64,000 nt of DNA from the NCBI RefSeq assembly GCF_008033235.1, contig NZ_CP042432.1, positions 3,596,001 through 3,660,000 on the forward strand. The letters run 5' to 3'. Below, in pieces: positions 42,269 to 50,866 of the stretch (positions are counted from its first letter, which is position 1; every line of letters starts with the position of its first letter). This stretch comes from Anseongella ginsenosidimutans (GTDB lineage Bacteria > Bacteroidota > Bacteroidia > Sphingobacteriales > Sphingobacteriaceae). The translations under genes and the position numbers were made by a program. The notes under the pieces were generated by a model. The model saw only the letters and a list, made by a program, of their open reading frames with translations. It did not search any database and had not been told where the DNA came from.

Positions 42269-43405
42269 CTATTGCTGATATATCCAATCCAGCTCAATTT
42301 TCGAAATATTCGTTACTGAAAGATGGGTTCCGGCCGACTGGCTGCCTGCACAATAACCAAATAAAACGGCATCCTCTGTAAAATGGATGGCGGTATAGCA
42401 ATACCAGCCATCCGGATCGGTTTCAACAGGTTTAATATGGCGCCAGCTTTTCCCTTCATCTTTCGATATAGCTAACGTTAAGGGCGTACGTTCGCCCTTT
42501 GTGGCCGCTGTTTCACCGTCATTATTGTTCCAAACCATCAACAGATCATTGGTTTCGGGTATTCGTTCAATGCTTGCCGGCGATAAGGGAGAGCTGACCG
42601 GACTGGGTACGGCCGGGCTCCAGGTTGCTCCCTGATCTGCGGACCAGGAGTAAAGCTGCTTCCCGGCGCTGGCTCGAATAAACATCAAAATATTGCCATT
42701 CTTAAGTTCTACCACACCCGGTTCCTGTGTAACAATCGTATCCGGCGTAGGCACAGGCGATCCCGCCTGCCATGTCTTCCCGTTATCGTCAGAAAAATAG
42801 CTCCACAATTGCGCTTTCTCCTTCCATTTAGTATCAGGAGTTTTATGCAGTGCAACTGCCATCAATAAACGCCCGCTACTTAACTGGATGACCCGGTCAT
42901 TATTCAACACAAAATAGCCTTTCTTATCGGTTATACAGGTAACAGGCCGGCTCCAGGTTTCGGCTTCATCTGTAGAAATACGCATCACGGGGATACAATC
43001 GGAAGTCGAATTTTTCCTCAGGTAGAACATTGCAATAGCTCCGTTCTGTAAACGCAGCAAAGAAACCGACATCACATTCATTAACCCTTCGTTCTCCACA
43101 ATAACCTCGTCCTCTTTCGTCCAGGTTTTCCCGCCATCAGCAGAATACCTGCCGGCAAGAAAAGCCGGATCATGATCCCCGCTCCCCTCCCCGGAATACT
43201 TGCTGTATACAAAAAGAATACGTCCGTCTTTTAACGTAATAAAACTACCTTCGCTATTCCTGGGATTTCCTGCCTTCGGGGCAATACGGAGTACCAGTTC
43301 TTTTTCCTTTAGCCGCTCCATTCCAGAATGCAGGGCATGCCTGGTTTTACAACTAAAAAAAGCCAGTACAACGAGGAGAAGAATAAATGCCCTGGAGAAA
43401 CTCAT
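42269..43405 (-). CDS. Sialidase-like lipoprotein with five Asp-boxes
   Basis: 378 residues from the ATG at 43403-43405, which begins a lipoprotein signal (SRAFILLLVVLAFFSC); the frame is open 30 codons further, and an ATG at 43418 is also possible. A six-bladed sialidase propeller shows Asp-box motifs SADGGKTW, STDEAETW, SDDNGKTW, SADQGATW and SKDEGKSW. Early GSFITLKDGRILFVYSKYSG and MWNNNDGETAATKGERTPLT match the exo-sialidase/BNR superfamily. Whether it cleaves sialic acid or another acidic sugar is not clear, because the usual RIP arginine motif is not obvious. Divergent from the serine hydrolase at 43516. Confidence 0.83.
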   Translation of the reverse strand: MSFSRAFILLLVVLAFFSCKTRHALHSGMERLKEKELVLRIAPKAGNPRNSEGSFITLKDGRILFVYSKYSGEGSGDHDPAFLAGRYSADGGKTWTKEDEVIVENEGLMNVMSVSLLRLQNGAIAMFYLRKNSTSDCIPVMRISTDEAETWSRPVTCITDKKGYFVLNNDRVIQLSSGRLLMAVALHKTPDTKWKEKAQLWSYFSDDNGKTWQAGSPVPTPDTIVTQEPGVVELKNGNILMFIRASAGKQLYSWSADQGATWSPAVPSPVSSPLSPASIERIPETNDLLMVWNNNDGETAATKGERTPLTLAISKDEGKSWRHIKPVETDPDGWYCYTAIHFTEDAVLFGYCAGSQSAGTHLSVTNISKIELDWIYQQ

Positions 43406-43515
43406 TATGCAACATTTCATGCCAGTTGCAATATAATCACAATATTTACAAAACACTATCCTCTTATTGTTATCTTGGAGGGAGGTTTTTGGCAACTTAG
43501 ATAAACAGGAAGGTA

Positions 43516-44694
43516 ATGAATCTGAAAATTCCGGTGATTTTCAAAGGACTGACTGGCAGTCTTGCAATGCTTTTTTTTTGTTTCAGCATTGCACCAGGGC
43601 AACCCATAAAGAGTCTTGATTCACTTTATACCACCTTATACGAGGAAGGCAATTTTAATGGCTGCGTTTTGATTGCGGAAAACGGCAAACCTATTTATAA
43701 GAAGGCGTTCGGCTTTGCCGATATTGCCGCCCAACGGCCGCTTAACTGCAATACAAAGTTTGAATTAGCATCTGTCGCTAAGCAGTTCACAGCGATGGCC
43801 ATTATGCAGTTACATCAGCAACGAAAGTTAAATTACACGGATAGCCTGACTAAATACTTCCCCCGGATGGGCTACAAAAATATTACTATCGCTGATCTTC
43901 TGCATCACACATCAGGATTACGGGAATTTGTAGTTGGAACGAAAGAAATATTTGATACTACACAAATAAATGGTAATCAGGAAATAGCTGCAGCGCTTAT
44001 CAAATATACACCTCCCCTGCTCTTTTCACCTGGCGATAAATTTAGCTACTGCAATACAAATTACGTGCTACTTGCCTTAATTATTGAAAAAGTGTCCGGC
44101 CTGAAATTCAGCCAGTATATGGACCGCTTTATTTTTAAACCCTTGGGCATGACCGGTACAAAAGTATATTCAAGACAGTCGGCAAAGCATAAACTTAAGA
44201 ATTATGCACTTGGATACATCTATGATCCCGTCAAAAGCCAACTTACGCTCAGCGATAACCTGGCCGGCTACCGTTACCAATATTATTTTGACGGTGTAGC
44301 AGGCCCTTATGGAATTAGCAGTAGTGTGGAAGATATGCTAAAATGGGATCAGGCGCTATATACTGACGTGCTGATCAGCCGCCATGAACAACAACAAGCA
44401 TATCTTCCTTTAAAATTAAACGACGGAACGACCGCGAGGTTGATGGAACAGTATTACGGTTTCGGCTGGCTTATTTCACCGCCTGAAAACAAAAGTTTTT
44501 TTGGTAAAAGGTACATGCACGCGGGAGGATATCCGGGATACACAAATATGATTGTCCGCTACCCCGAAAAAAACAAAACCATTATTATACTTAGCAATAC
44601 TTTTAATGCAATCAACATCTATGAAATCTGCGAAACGACGGAAGCAATCATCTTTGGGCAGCCATTTACTTTTCCTGGAACCGGAGCCTGGTAA
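43516..44694 (+). CDS. Class C beta-lactamase-like serine hydrolase
   Basis: 392 residues with a signal peptide (to FSIAPGQP). Catalytic motifs of the family are all present: Ser86-x-x-Lys89 in ELASVAKQF, Tyr178-x-Asn in SYCNTNYV, and His335-Ala-Gly in MHAGGYPGY. Other landmarks: DLLHHTSGLREF and FKPLGMTGTKVYS. Such periplasmic enzymes include D-aminopeptidases, esterases and penicillin-binding relatives; substrate cannot be predicted. A GGAAGG ribosome-binding site lies just before the start. The last 29 bases overlap the converging DUF417 gene. Confidence 0.9.
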   Translation: MNLKIPVIFKGLTGSLAMLFFCFSIAPGQPIKSLDSLYTTLYEEGNFNGCVLIAENGKPIYKKAFGFADIAAQRPLNCNTKFELASVAKQFTAMAIMQLHQQRKLNYTDSLTKYFPRMGYKNITIADLLHHTSGLREFVVGTKEIFDTTQINGNQEIAAALIKYTPPLLFSPGDKFSYCNTNYVLLALIIEKVSGLKFSQYMDRFIFKPLGMTGTKVYSRQSAKHKLKNYALGYIYDPVKSQLTLSDNLAGYRYQYYFDGVAGPYGISSSVEDMLKWDQALYTDVLISRHEQQQAYLPLKLNDGTTARLMEQYYGFGWLISPPENKSFFGKRYMHAGGYPGYTNMIVRYPEKNKTIIILSNTFNAINIYEICETTEAIIFGQPFTFPGTGAW

Positions 44695-45250
44695 TGCCCT
44701 GGATTCTTTTCGCGCAGTCGGCGGCGCAGACGAGGCCCGCGGCCATCATGATAATATCCTTGAGTACGAGCCTTCCTGCGCCCGACAGAAACGGAAAGCC
44801 GTAATGCGGCGTAGGGGAATCGCCACCCAGATTGGGGACGTAGACTTCCGGAGTTGTAATCAGGAAGGAAAGAGTGACGATAGACATGCCGAAGGTCAGC
44901 AAACCTCCCCATATCCCTGTCCGGGGCAGAAAAATTCCCAGAACGGTCAAAACACCAATTAATACGATCACCGATCCCAGGAAATAGGAAAACATATAAG
45001 TACCGTTCTCCTTATGCCATGCTATATTGGCCGCGACTTCTTTTCCTTCCGGATTTTTAAATTTCTGGTATTCAGGCGCTTCCTTATTGTAGAAAAAACT
45101 CATAAAGGGGCTGTTGGCTACAAAAGGCACAATGCCGTCGGCTTCGTAATGAAAGGCTTTAAGCCCTCCTATCCACACCATGACAATAAAAATGGCAATC
45201 CGGAGAAAGTTTACAAACTGGGATTCCAGCTTGGCTAACAAATCAAACAT
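44666..45250 (-). CDS. DUF417 (YkgB/DoxX-like) membrane protein
   Basis: 194 residues from the ATG at 45248-45250; the open frame extends upstream, but MFDLLAKLESQFVNFLRIAI is the family start. Four transmembrane helices: FLRIAIFIVMVWIGGLKAF, YFLGSVIVLIGVLTVLGIFL, GIWGGLLTFGMSIVTLSFLI, and the C-terminal GRLVLKDIIMMAAGLVCAA. The conserved HYEADGIVPFVANSPFMSFF loop identifies DUF417. The family is linked to hypochlorite/reactive chlorine defence in enterobacteria (RclC); relevance here is an inference. Downstream of an AraC gene on the same strand (64-base gap). Confidence 0.87.
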   Translation of the reverse strand: MFDLLAKLESQFVNFLRIAIFIVMVWIGGLKAFHYEADGIVPFVANSPFMSFFYNKEAPEYQKFKNPEGKEVAANIAWHKENGTYMFSYFLGSVIVLIGVLTVLGIFLPRTGIWGGLLTFGMSIVTLSFLITTPEVYVPNLGGDSPTPHYGFPFLSGAGRLVLKDIIMMAAGLVCAADCAKRIQGITRLRFQEK

Positions 45251-45314
45251 GAACGTTATTTTTAAAGCAAAGATGGCAGAATAATGCCTTGTATGCCATA
45301 GACAGCTTTGGATA

Positions 45315-46166
45315 TTACATGGACGAATATGCCACCATGGATACGCCGACACTTTCCCTGAAGGCGGTAGGCGCAATGCCCGCGTGCTTTTTAAAATAAC
45401 GGCTGAAATAATTCTCGTCTTCAAAATTCAATGCCGCCGCTATTTCCTTCATGCTTTTGAAAGTCAGGTGGATCAATTTTTTGGCCTCGAGGATAACCCG
45501 CTCCTGGATGAGGGCCGAAGGGGATTTATGAAAATGTGTTTTGCATTTTTTGGAAAACGCGTTGGGAGACATTCCTAACCGGGCAGCGTAAAACGACGGG
45601 CGCCTTTCTTCGATATAATGCTGTTCCAGCAAGTCCCTGAAGTTCAGGATGGGATGAAAAATTTGATTTCCTTCGTTCCCGGGAACCGAAGCCACTTTTG
45701 CCTTGCTGCCCAATGCCAGGATCAATTGCAGGTAGGTTCTGGCAACTGCCTGTGAATAGCTGTCCGTATAGCTCAATTCTTGCTCCAGTTTGTCAAATAC
45801 GCCTCTTATTTCGGCATAGTTTTCATCTTCCAATACAACAAAGGGCTGCGAATAAATGTTGTTGAATAACAATCCGTTGCAGGCTACCTCTTTTTTATGG
45901 TATTCAATGCAGTAGTAATCTCCATGAAACCATAAGGACCGGATGTTAACTTGCTTCACTGCCGAAAACCTGATAAACTGGCAAGGATTTGAGAACATGA
46001 TCACATTCCCCTTAAAATCGTATTCTGCAAAGTCAATCGTTACGCTTCCGCTGCCTTTAAACAGGAAAACACCATATAGCGGCCTTGGATTACCTTCATT
46101 AAATTCCACGGGCTCAACATCTTCTACAACGCAAAAGCTCTGTGCAGGTATGTTACTTTGCTTCAT
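45315..46166 (-). CDS. AraC-family transcriptional regulator
   Basis: 283 residues; cupin-like N-terminal sensor (YGVFLFKGSGSVTIDFAEYD, FSNPCQFIRFSAV) and a C-terminal double HTH (AARLGMSPNAFSKKCKTHFH; MKEIAAALNFEDENYFSRYF) ending GIAPTAFRESV. Different subgroup from the three short AraC proteins in the left part of the window; it resembles those controlling oxidoreductases and DoxX-like genes in Bacteroidota. It lies upstream of the DUF417 gene, its likely target. Confidence 0.88.
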   Translation of the reverse strand: MKQSNIPAQSFCVVEDVEPVEFNEGNPRPLYGVFLFKGSGSVTIDFAEYDFKGNVIMFSNPCQFIRFSAVKQVNIRSLWFHGDYYCIEYHKKEVACNGLLFNNIYSQPFVVLEDENYAEIRGVFDKLEQELSYTDSYSQAVARTYLQLILALGSKAKVASVPGNEGNQIFHPILNFRDLLEQHYIEERRPSFYAARLGMSPNAFSKKCKTHFHKSPSALIQERVILEAKKLIHLTFKSMKEIAAALNFEDENYFSRYFKKHAGIAPTAFRESVGVSMVAYSSM

Positions 46167-46235
46167 GTGGCCAATTTACAGTTTTGCCGCCACGATCATT
46201 ATCTTTGAAAGGTACAACCAGAATATGTCCTGTTG

Positions 46236-46694
46236 ATGAACGCAAAGGTCCCACCGGACGCTGTACTCTTAATTTGCGGCAGCCTGATGTGGCTGCTGGC
46301 AAGGCTTTTACCGCAATATGGTTTTACGCTTTCCGGCAGCGCGCTTTGGTCCTGCCTGGCCCTGCTTGCGGGATTTACGGTTCTGTTGTCAGCTAAAAGC
46401 GCTTTATTCCGGCATAATACAACTGCGCGGCCTGACAGAAAGTCATTACAAAATGCCAGGACATTAGTAACTACCGGAATTTACAGGTACACGAGGAACC
46501 CGGTTTATGTAAGTATGGCCCTGATGCTTCTTGCCTGGATGATTTTTCTCGAAAACTGGTTATCCATCTCCGGAATAATTATTTTCATCCTGTTTATTGA
46601 TAAGTACCAGATCCTGGCCGAAGAAGAAGCCCTGGAAAGAACCTTCGGCGAAGCATATTTACAATACAAAAAGCGGGTAAGACGATGGATATAA
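46236..46694 (+). CDS. Isoprenylcysteine carboxyl methyltransferase-like membrane protein
   Basis: 152 residues from the ATG at 46236. Four hydrophobic helices and the family C-terminal core: LVTTGIYRYTRNPVYVSMAL (S-adenosylmethionine-binding region), DKYQILAEEEALERTFGEAY and LQYKKRVRRWI. These PEMT/ICMT-like proteins methylate small membrane-embedded acceptors; the bacterial substrates are mostly unknown. It is divergent from the AraC regulator (70 bp between starts). Confidence 0.88.
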   Translation: MNAKVPPDAVLLICGSLMWLLARLLPQYGFTLSGSALWSCLALLAGFTVLLSAKSALFRHNTTARPDRKSLQNARTLVTTGIYRYTRNPVYVSMALMLLAWMIFLENWLSISGIIIFILFIDKYQILAEEEALERTFGEAYLQYKKRVRRWI

Positions 46695-46707
46695 ACGCGG
46701 AAACCTT

Positions 46708-47565
46708 CTACAAATGATAATACTTCATTAATTTTCCGGCCATCCTTATCAGTTCCTTCCGGCTTAACGGCCGTTCATATAAAAGGAAGCGGGCAATTTC
46801 CCCGGCAAATGATTCTACGCCAGGATGTTCTGTAGCATCTCTTTCCTGGCCGATAGCCAGTTTGGAAGCATTTGCCTGGGGATTCACCGGGAATGGCCCG
46901 GTGGCAACGGGCCTTTTAGCATCATTGACATACAGGGAAAGCATCGCCTGCCCGGTTCCCTTCGTCATATGGCCAATCAGTAAATAATAACCTTGCTGAC
47001 GGAGTTGTTCTTTACCCAAAACCCGGGGATTATTATTATCCCAGCGTCCGAACGTCAGGCCGTTTCTGCTTCCCATCCAGGGCTGGTTGTTATCCATTAA
47101 GCCGGCCCAAAAGCCTTCGTAATGGCCTCCATTCCTAAGGTTGCCGAAAATTGAATTCACATCTTTTAATTCACCCGGCTGCTTTCCCGCTTTCACGACG
47201 CAAAACCAGGTATAGCCGCTCCCGGTAATCAGGTGATCAAAGGCGTCTTCCTCATCCGACAGCAACTCCTGTTGATGAAAGACGATACTGCTATGACCGT
47301 TTATTTCGGCAACATTGGTTTTCAGTAACGGCATACCGGAACCCTTCATCTCACGACCCACGTCCGTTTTTTCGAAAACGCCGGCCGGAAACGAACGTAC
47401 CTGGTTCATCCATTTTTCTACACGGTTTTCCGAACCGGCTATTACTCCGCTATCGGCGTTCAGATCCACTATCAAGCCCTCTTCAATGGGAAAGAAACTG
47501 CCGGGCTCTACGGCAAGTCCCGGTACAGTCAAAAGAAACAAGCAGGCAATCCACGCTTTTATCAT
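46708..47565 (-). CDS. Secreted LamG/concanavalin-like protein
   Basis: 285 residues with a signal peptide (MIKAWIACLFLLTVPGLA). One jelly-roll domain fills the mature chain: EEGLIVDLNADSGVIAGSEN, INGHSSIVFHQQELLSDEED, YTWFCVVKAGKQPGELKDVN, ASKLAIGQERDATEHPGVES, ending FAGEIARFLLYERPLSRKEL, the typical last strands of LamG-like domains. Carbohydrate or protein binding is likely; no catalytic pair was seen. It converges on the methyltransferase gene with 13 bases between. Confidence 0.82.
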   Translation of the reverse strand: MIKAWIACLFLLTVPGLAVEPGSFFPIEEGLIVDLNADSGVIAGSENRVEKWMNQVRSFPAGVFEKTDVGREMKGSGMPLLKTNVAEINGHSSIVFHQQELLSDEEDAFDHLITGSGYTWFCVVKAGKQPGELKDVNSIFGNLRNGGHYEGFWAGLMDNNQPWMGSRNGLTFGRWDNNNPRVLGKEQLRQQGYYLLIGHMTKGTGQAMLSLYVNDAKRPVATGPFPVNPQANASKLAIGQERDATEHPGVESFAGEIARFLLYERPLSRKELIRMAGKLMKYYHL

Positions 47566-47681
47566 TTTATCGCTGTTAAACTGTCACAAGGTATAAAATT
47601 AACGGCGCTTAGGGAATCTTCGCGGAAATCGGAGCAAAATTCCATAAAAGATTGCTAATTTTAGAAGAAGCCAACAATGTT

Positions 47682-48563
47682 ATGATGTACAAATTCCTCC
47701 TGTTATTCGTATTAATTATCGTATCTGTGCCGGGACTCCGCGCCCAGGACAAACCGCTTCAGGTTATTATGATTGGCGCTCATCCCGATGATTGTGATAT
47801 CAAGTGCGGCGGAGTAGCGGCCCTGTATGCCGAAATGGGCCATAATGTAAAATTTATCTCCGTAACAAACGGAGACGCCGGCCATCATGAACAGGGCGGA
47901 AGCGAACTGGCCCGGCGCCGGGCCGGCGAGGCGCAGGAAGCGGCCGGGATCCTGGGTATTACCTATGAAATACTGGATCATCCTGACGGAAAGCTAATGC
48001 CTACCCTGGACATCCGGCTTGAGCTGATCCGCAAAATCAGGGAATGGAATGCCGATATCGTTTTTTCCCATCGCCCCAACGATTATCACCCTGATCATCG
48101 GTATACCGGAATTCTGGTGCAGGACGCTGCCTACCTGGTTGGTGTGCCGAATATTGCCGCAGATACGCCTCCTCTGGAGAAAAACCCGGTATTCATGTAT
48201 GCGCAGGACAGGTTTAAAAAGCCTTCCCCCTTTAGCCCGGATGTAAGCGTGGACATTACCCCGGTAATCGGCAAAAAAATTGATGCCCTGAATGCGCACC
48301 AATCGCAGTTTTACGAATGGCTCCCATGGATCAACGGCAACGAAAACAACGTGCCTGAAGGTGAACAGGAAAGAAAAAACTGGATATTACAACGAAGGTG
48401 GCCCTCCATCTCCCCTGAAATAAGGGCCAGCCTGGAAAAATGGTACGGCAAATCAACCGCGGCTTCCGCCGAATATGCAGAAGCCTTCGAAATTTGCGAG
48501 TACGGAAGCCAACCCTCGGAAGAGGAGATCCGGCGCCTTTTCCCGATGCTGGGAAAGGAATGA
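47682..48563 (+). CDS. Secreted PIG-L family deacetylase
   Basis: 293 residues from the ATG at 47682, which starts a signal peptide (FLLLFVLIIVSVPGLRA|Q). Zinc site motif GAHPDDCDIKCGG: the HPDD zinc ligands are present, but the usual glutamate two residues later (HPDDxE) is aspartate. The second part, FSHRPNDYHPDHRYTG, carries the other zinc histidine. Family members remove N-acetyl groups from amino sugars. Export fits a role in breakdown of acetylated glycans. Its stop is immediately next to the end of the converging LuxR gene. Confidence 0.9.
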   Translation: MMYKFLLLFVLIIVSVPGLRAQDKPLQVIMIGAHPDDCDIKCGGVAALYAEMGHNVKFISVTNGDAGHHEQGGSELARRRAGEAQEAAGILGITYEILDHPDGKLMPTLDIRLELIRKIREWNADIVFSHRPNDYHPDHRYTGILVQDAAYLVGVPNIAADTPPLEKNPVFMYAQDRFKKPSPFSPDVSVDITPVIGKKIDALNAHQSQFYEWLPWINGNENNVPEGEQERKNWILQRRWPSISPEIRASLEKWYGKSTAASAEYAEAFEICEYGSQPSEEEIRRLFPMLGKE

Positions 48564-49493
48564 TCACTTCATAGCCGGGTGTTCATATTTTCGTAACAAT
48601 GAAGTCAGCTGGGCCCTGTTCTTTAGATTCGTTTTCAGGTAAATTCTATGCGTGTGATCTTTGATGGTTTGAACGGTAACAAAAAGCTTATCAGCTATTT
48701 CCTGGTTGGTTTTGCCTTTGTAAATTTCCTGTACCACTTCTGATTCACTGCCTGTAATACCGTATTCGCGGATAAACCTCTCAAAAGAAGCCGCGCCTCC
48801 GTCATCTTCTGGTTTCAACGGAGGAACTTTCACCGTATAAGCGAAATAGACTCCGATAAATGTAGTTGTAAAAAAGAAAAGAAATATAAATATCAATTCT
48901 GGAATGAAGGTAGCTAACCGGTCCAGGAATAGCGGAATATGGATGGTCCCGAAAAAAAATACCAGCAAGATGAGAATACGTCTAGGCTTTTTCTCCACGT
49001 ACTTTACCCCTGAAAAGCATAGAAGCGAGCCGGCAACAAATGCTGTTAGTATTATAAATAAGGCATACAGCTGCCGGACATTTGCCAACAGATCAAACCG
49101 CTTATAGGCGACATACGCCAGGAGCATCACCAGGATCAGCAACGACGCTAAGGGCAGGAAAAACTTTCCGGGCTTTTTTTCCAGGAGGTTAAGCGCCCAT
49201 AGCAGGAGCATGAACATGCCCGTAATCAGAAATGGAATTCCTATTAATGTGAGATATTCAGGGAGCTGTGCGATTGCCTCATGAGTCCTTTCAGTAAAAA
49301 ACAGATGAAATAAAGCGTTGCTCCAAATTGAATAAAAACCGAAAGCGTAAACCAGTACCAGGAAATACTGTAAAAAACGGGAAGGAGGAATTTCCCTGAT
49401 CGCCTTTTTCTGAAAAAAAAGAATAGCACCTCCGGCGGCAAGGGCGATACTGAAAAAAAAGCAAATCCAAATATATAATCTCTCTGTGTCCAT
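48564..49493 (-). CDS. Membrane-anchored LuxR-type regulator
   Basis: 309 residues from the ATG at 49491-49493 (an earlier ATG five codons upstream exists). Seven hydrophobic helices fill residues 5-220 (LYIWICFFFSIALAAGGAIL, FLQYFLVLVYAFGFYSIWSN, LTLIGIPFLITGMFMLLLWA and others). The cytoplasmic C-terminus is a LuxR/GerE helix-turn-helix: FIREYGITGSESEVVQEIYK, GKTNQEIADKLFVTVQTIKD, HTHRIYLKTNLKNRAQLTSL. It thus binds DNA while embedded in the membrane and probably senses a membrane or envelope signal. The divergent neighbour at 49634 is a likely target through the inverted repeat at 49547-49580. Confidence 0.85.
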   Translation of the reverse strand: MDTERLYIWICFFFSIALAAGGAILFFQKKAIREIPPSRFLQYFLVLVYAFGFYSIWSNALFHLFFTERTHEAIAQLPEYLTLIGIPFLITGMFMLLLWALNLLEKKPGKFFLPLASLLILVMLLAYVAYKRFDLLANVRQLYALFIILTAFVAGSLLCFSGVKYVEKKPRRILILLVFFFGTIHIPLFLDRLATFIPELIFIFLFFFTTTFIGVYFAYTVKVPPLKPEDDGGAASFERFIREYGITGSESEVVQEIYKGKTNQEIADKLFVTVQTIKDHTHRIYLKTNLKNRAQLTSLLRKYEHPAMK

Positions 49494-49546
49494 ATGGGGT
49501 GTTAACAAGCGGTAAAAATATCCAAGCCCGGGATTCTTACACCAAT

Positions 49547-49580
49547 ACTAAAGTAGTGTTTTGTCAGATACTACTTTAGT
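49547..49580. promoter_or_regulatory. Inverted repeat between divergent genes
   Basis: ACTAAAGTAG (49547-49556) and CTACTTTAGT (49571-49580) pair perfectly with a 14-base spacer. The site lies 54 bases upstream of both the LuxR gene start (49493) and the membrane protein start (49634). Its symmetric position suggests an operator serving both. Confidence 0.6.
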
Positions 49581-49633
49581 CGCTGTTCGAGGAATAAAGG
49601 CCGGTGTATTTTTGGCCGTAAATCAAATAAAAA

Positions 49634-50290
49634 ATGGACAGCAACGTATCAATGTCAATCAGGCCCACATGGAGTGGCAGCCTTTCGCATGGCTGGAAAA
49701 CGATGAAAAGCCACTTCCTTTCGCTCTTGTTAATTGTAATAGTTTGTTCCATTGTGCAAATGCCATTACAATTATTTCACAAAGGCAACTCCGCGGACAG
49801 CAGCTCCTTAAAAATCCTGCTCGAATTCCTGGCACTTGCCTATTGGGTGCTGTTTTTGCCGGTCATCAATTACAGCGCTAACCTGCTTTTTATCCAGGCT
49901 GTCAGAAATGAAGTTCTTGAACTCAAAAATATAATCATCGGATTTAAGAACTACCTGGATATTGTATTAGTGCATTTGTTTGTAACGGCTTTGATCGGGA
50001 TCGCCTCAATTGCGCTTCTTATCCCGGGAATAATTGTAGCATGCCGCCTGGCCTTTGTGTCCTACCTAGTGATGGACAAAGGGATGGGACCCATTGCAGC
50101 CGTAGAAGCGAGCTGGAAAATGACCAGAGGCCATGGATGGAGAATATTCTTATTAGGCCTGACTTCCATTTTTATTTTCATAGGCGGGCTTTTATTTTTC
50201 GTGGTAGGTATTCTTCCGGCGATTATTTGGATAAAGGCAGCCTTCGCCTCTTTATACCAGGCAGTCCTTGATGAAAAAAATGAAGTATAG
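49634..50290 (+). CDS. Multi-pass membrane protein of unknown function (DUF975-like)
   Basis: 218 residues with five or six hydrophobic helices (SHFLSLLLIVIVCSIVQMPL, EFLALAYWVLFLPVINYSAN, VHLFVTALIGIASIALLIPG, IFLLGLTSIFIFIGGLLFFV). The segments PGIIVACRLAFVSYLVMDKG and ASWKMTRGHGWRIF resemble DUF975 and related glycerophosphodiesterase membrane-domain proteins, where the final WKMTRG-like motif is typical. No enzymatic site is visible. Divergent from the membrane LuxR regulator. Confidence 0.7.
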   Translation: MDSNVSMSIRPTWSGSLSHGWKTMKSHFLSLLLIVIVCSIVQMPLQLFHKGNSADSSSLKILLEFLALAYWVLFLPVINYSANLLFIQAVRNEVLELKNIIIGFKNYLDIVLVHLFVTALIGIASIALLIPGIIVACRLAFVSYLVMDKGMGPIAAVEASWKMTRGHGWRIFLLGLTSIFIFIGGLLFFVVGILPAIIWIKAAFASLYQAVLDEKNEV

Positions 50291-50338
50291 TTTTGACCGC
50301 GTAAGCTGTTATTTGTATATTCATCCTAAAATAATACC

Positions 50339-50860
50339 ATGTTTTATTTGTTTTGGGCAATTGTTAACATTGGAATATTCCTCCTTTTCTTAGGAATATG
50401 CTTCAGAGCTACCATACTTGTCCGGAAAAGGTTCGGGCTTTTCGCCTCCCTGATTTTTGCGTTCGGCCTTTTATCTTTCATTGGCAGCACTGAAAGCCAC
50501 AACAATACTGGAGCAAACGCGAACGGGATATGGGAATTTGCTTCAGGGGATAGCCTGGACAGAGCGCCAGCCTTTCAGATCATTATTGAACTGGAAGACA
50601 CCTGGTTTTCACAGCGCAGGCTGGATATTACCTACGGAAGGGACAAAAAAGACGGCGAAAACATCCCTATAAATGCCTACTCCTTCACGTCAGGCCTCGT
50701 TAGCGGAACAAAATGGAAACCTTTATCAATCGATGTCCGCAAGACAGACAATAACGCCAAATTCAACTATTTTGTCGGCGGCATTGTTGAATGGAAGCTT
50801 TTGGGGACGACTATTTTTAGCCAACACCAAGAATACGAAGGAATCGCGTCAATAAAGTAG
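50339..50860 (+). CDS. Small two-helix membrane protein of unknown function
   Basis: 173 residues. Two N-terminal transmembrane helices (MFYLFWAIVNIGIFLLFLGI and FGLFASLIFAFGLLSFIGS) are followed by a soluble beta-rich domain (APAFQIIIELEDTWFSQRRL, KWKPLSIDVRKTDNNAKFNY, GGIVEWKLLGTTIF) that lies outside the membrane. No family recognised. It follows the DUF975-like gene by 48 bases on the same strand and may share its transcript. Confidence 0.68.
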   Translation: MFYLFWAIVNIGIFLLFLGICFRATILVRKRFGLFASLIFAFGLLSFIGSTESHNNTGANANGIWEFASGDSLDRAPAFQIIIELEDTWFSQRRLDITYGRDKKDGENIPINAYSFTSGLVSGTKWKPLSIDVRKTDNNAKFNYFVGGIVEWKLLGTTIFSQHQEYEGIASIK

Positions 50861-50866
50861 GCCGGC

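Noticed and set aside
49561-49881. Plus-strand frame of 106 codons overlapping the start of the DUF975-like gene
   Set aside because: Shadow of 49634-50290 in another frame; the latter has clear transmembrane helices.
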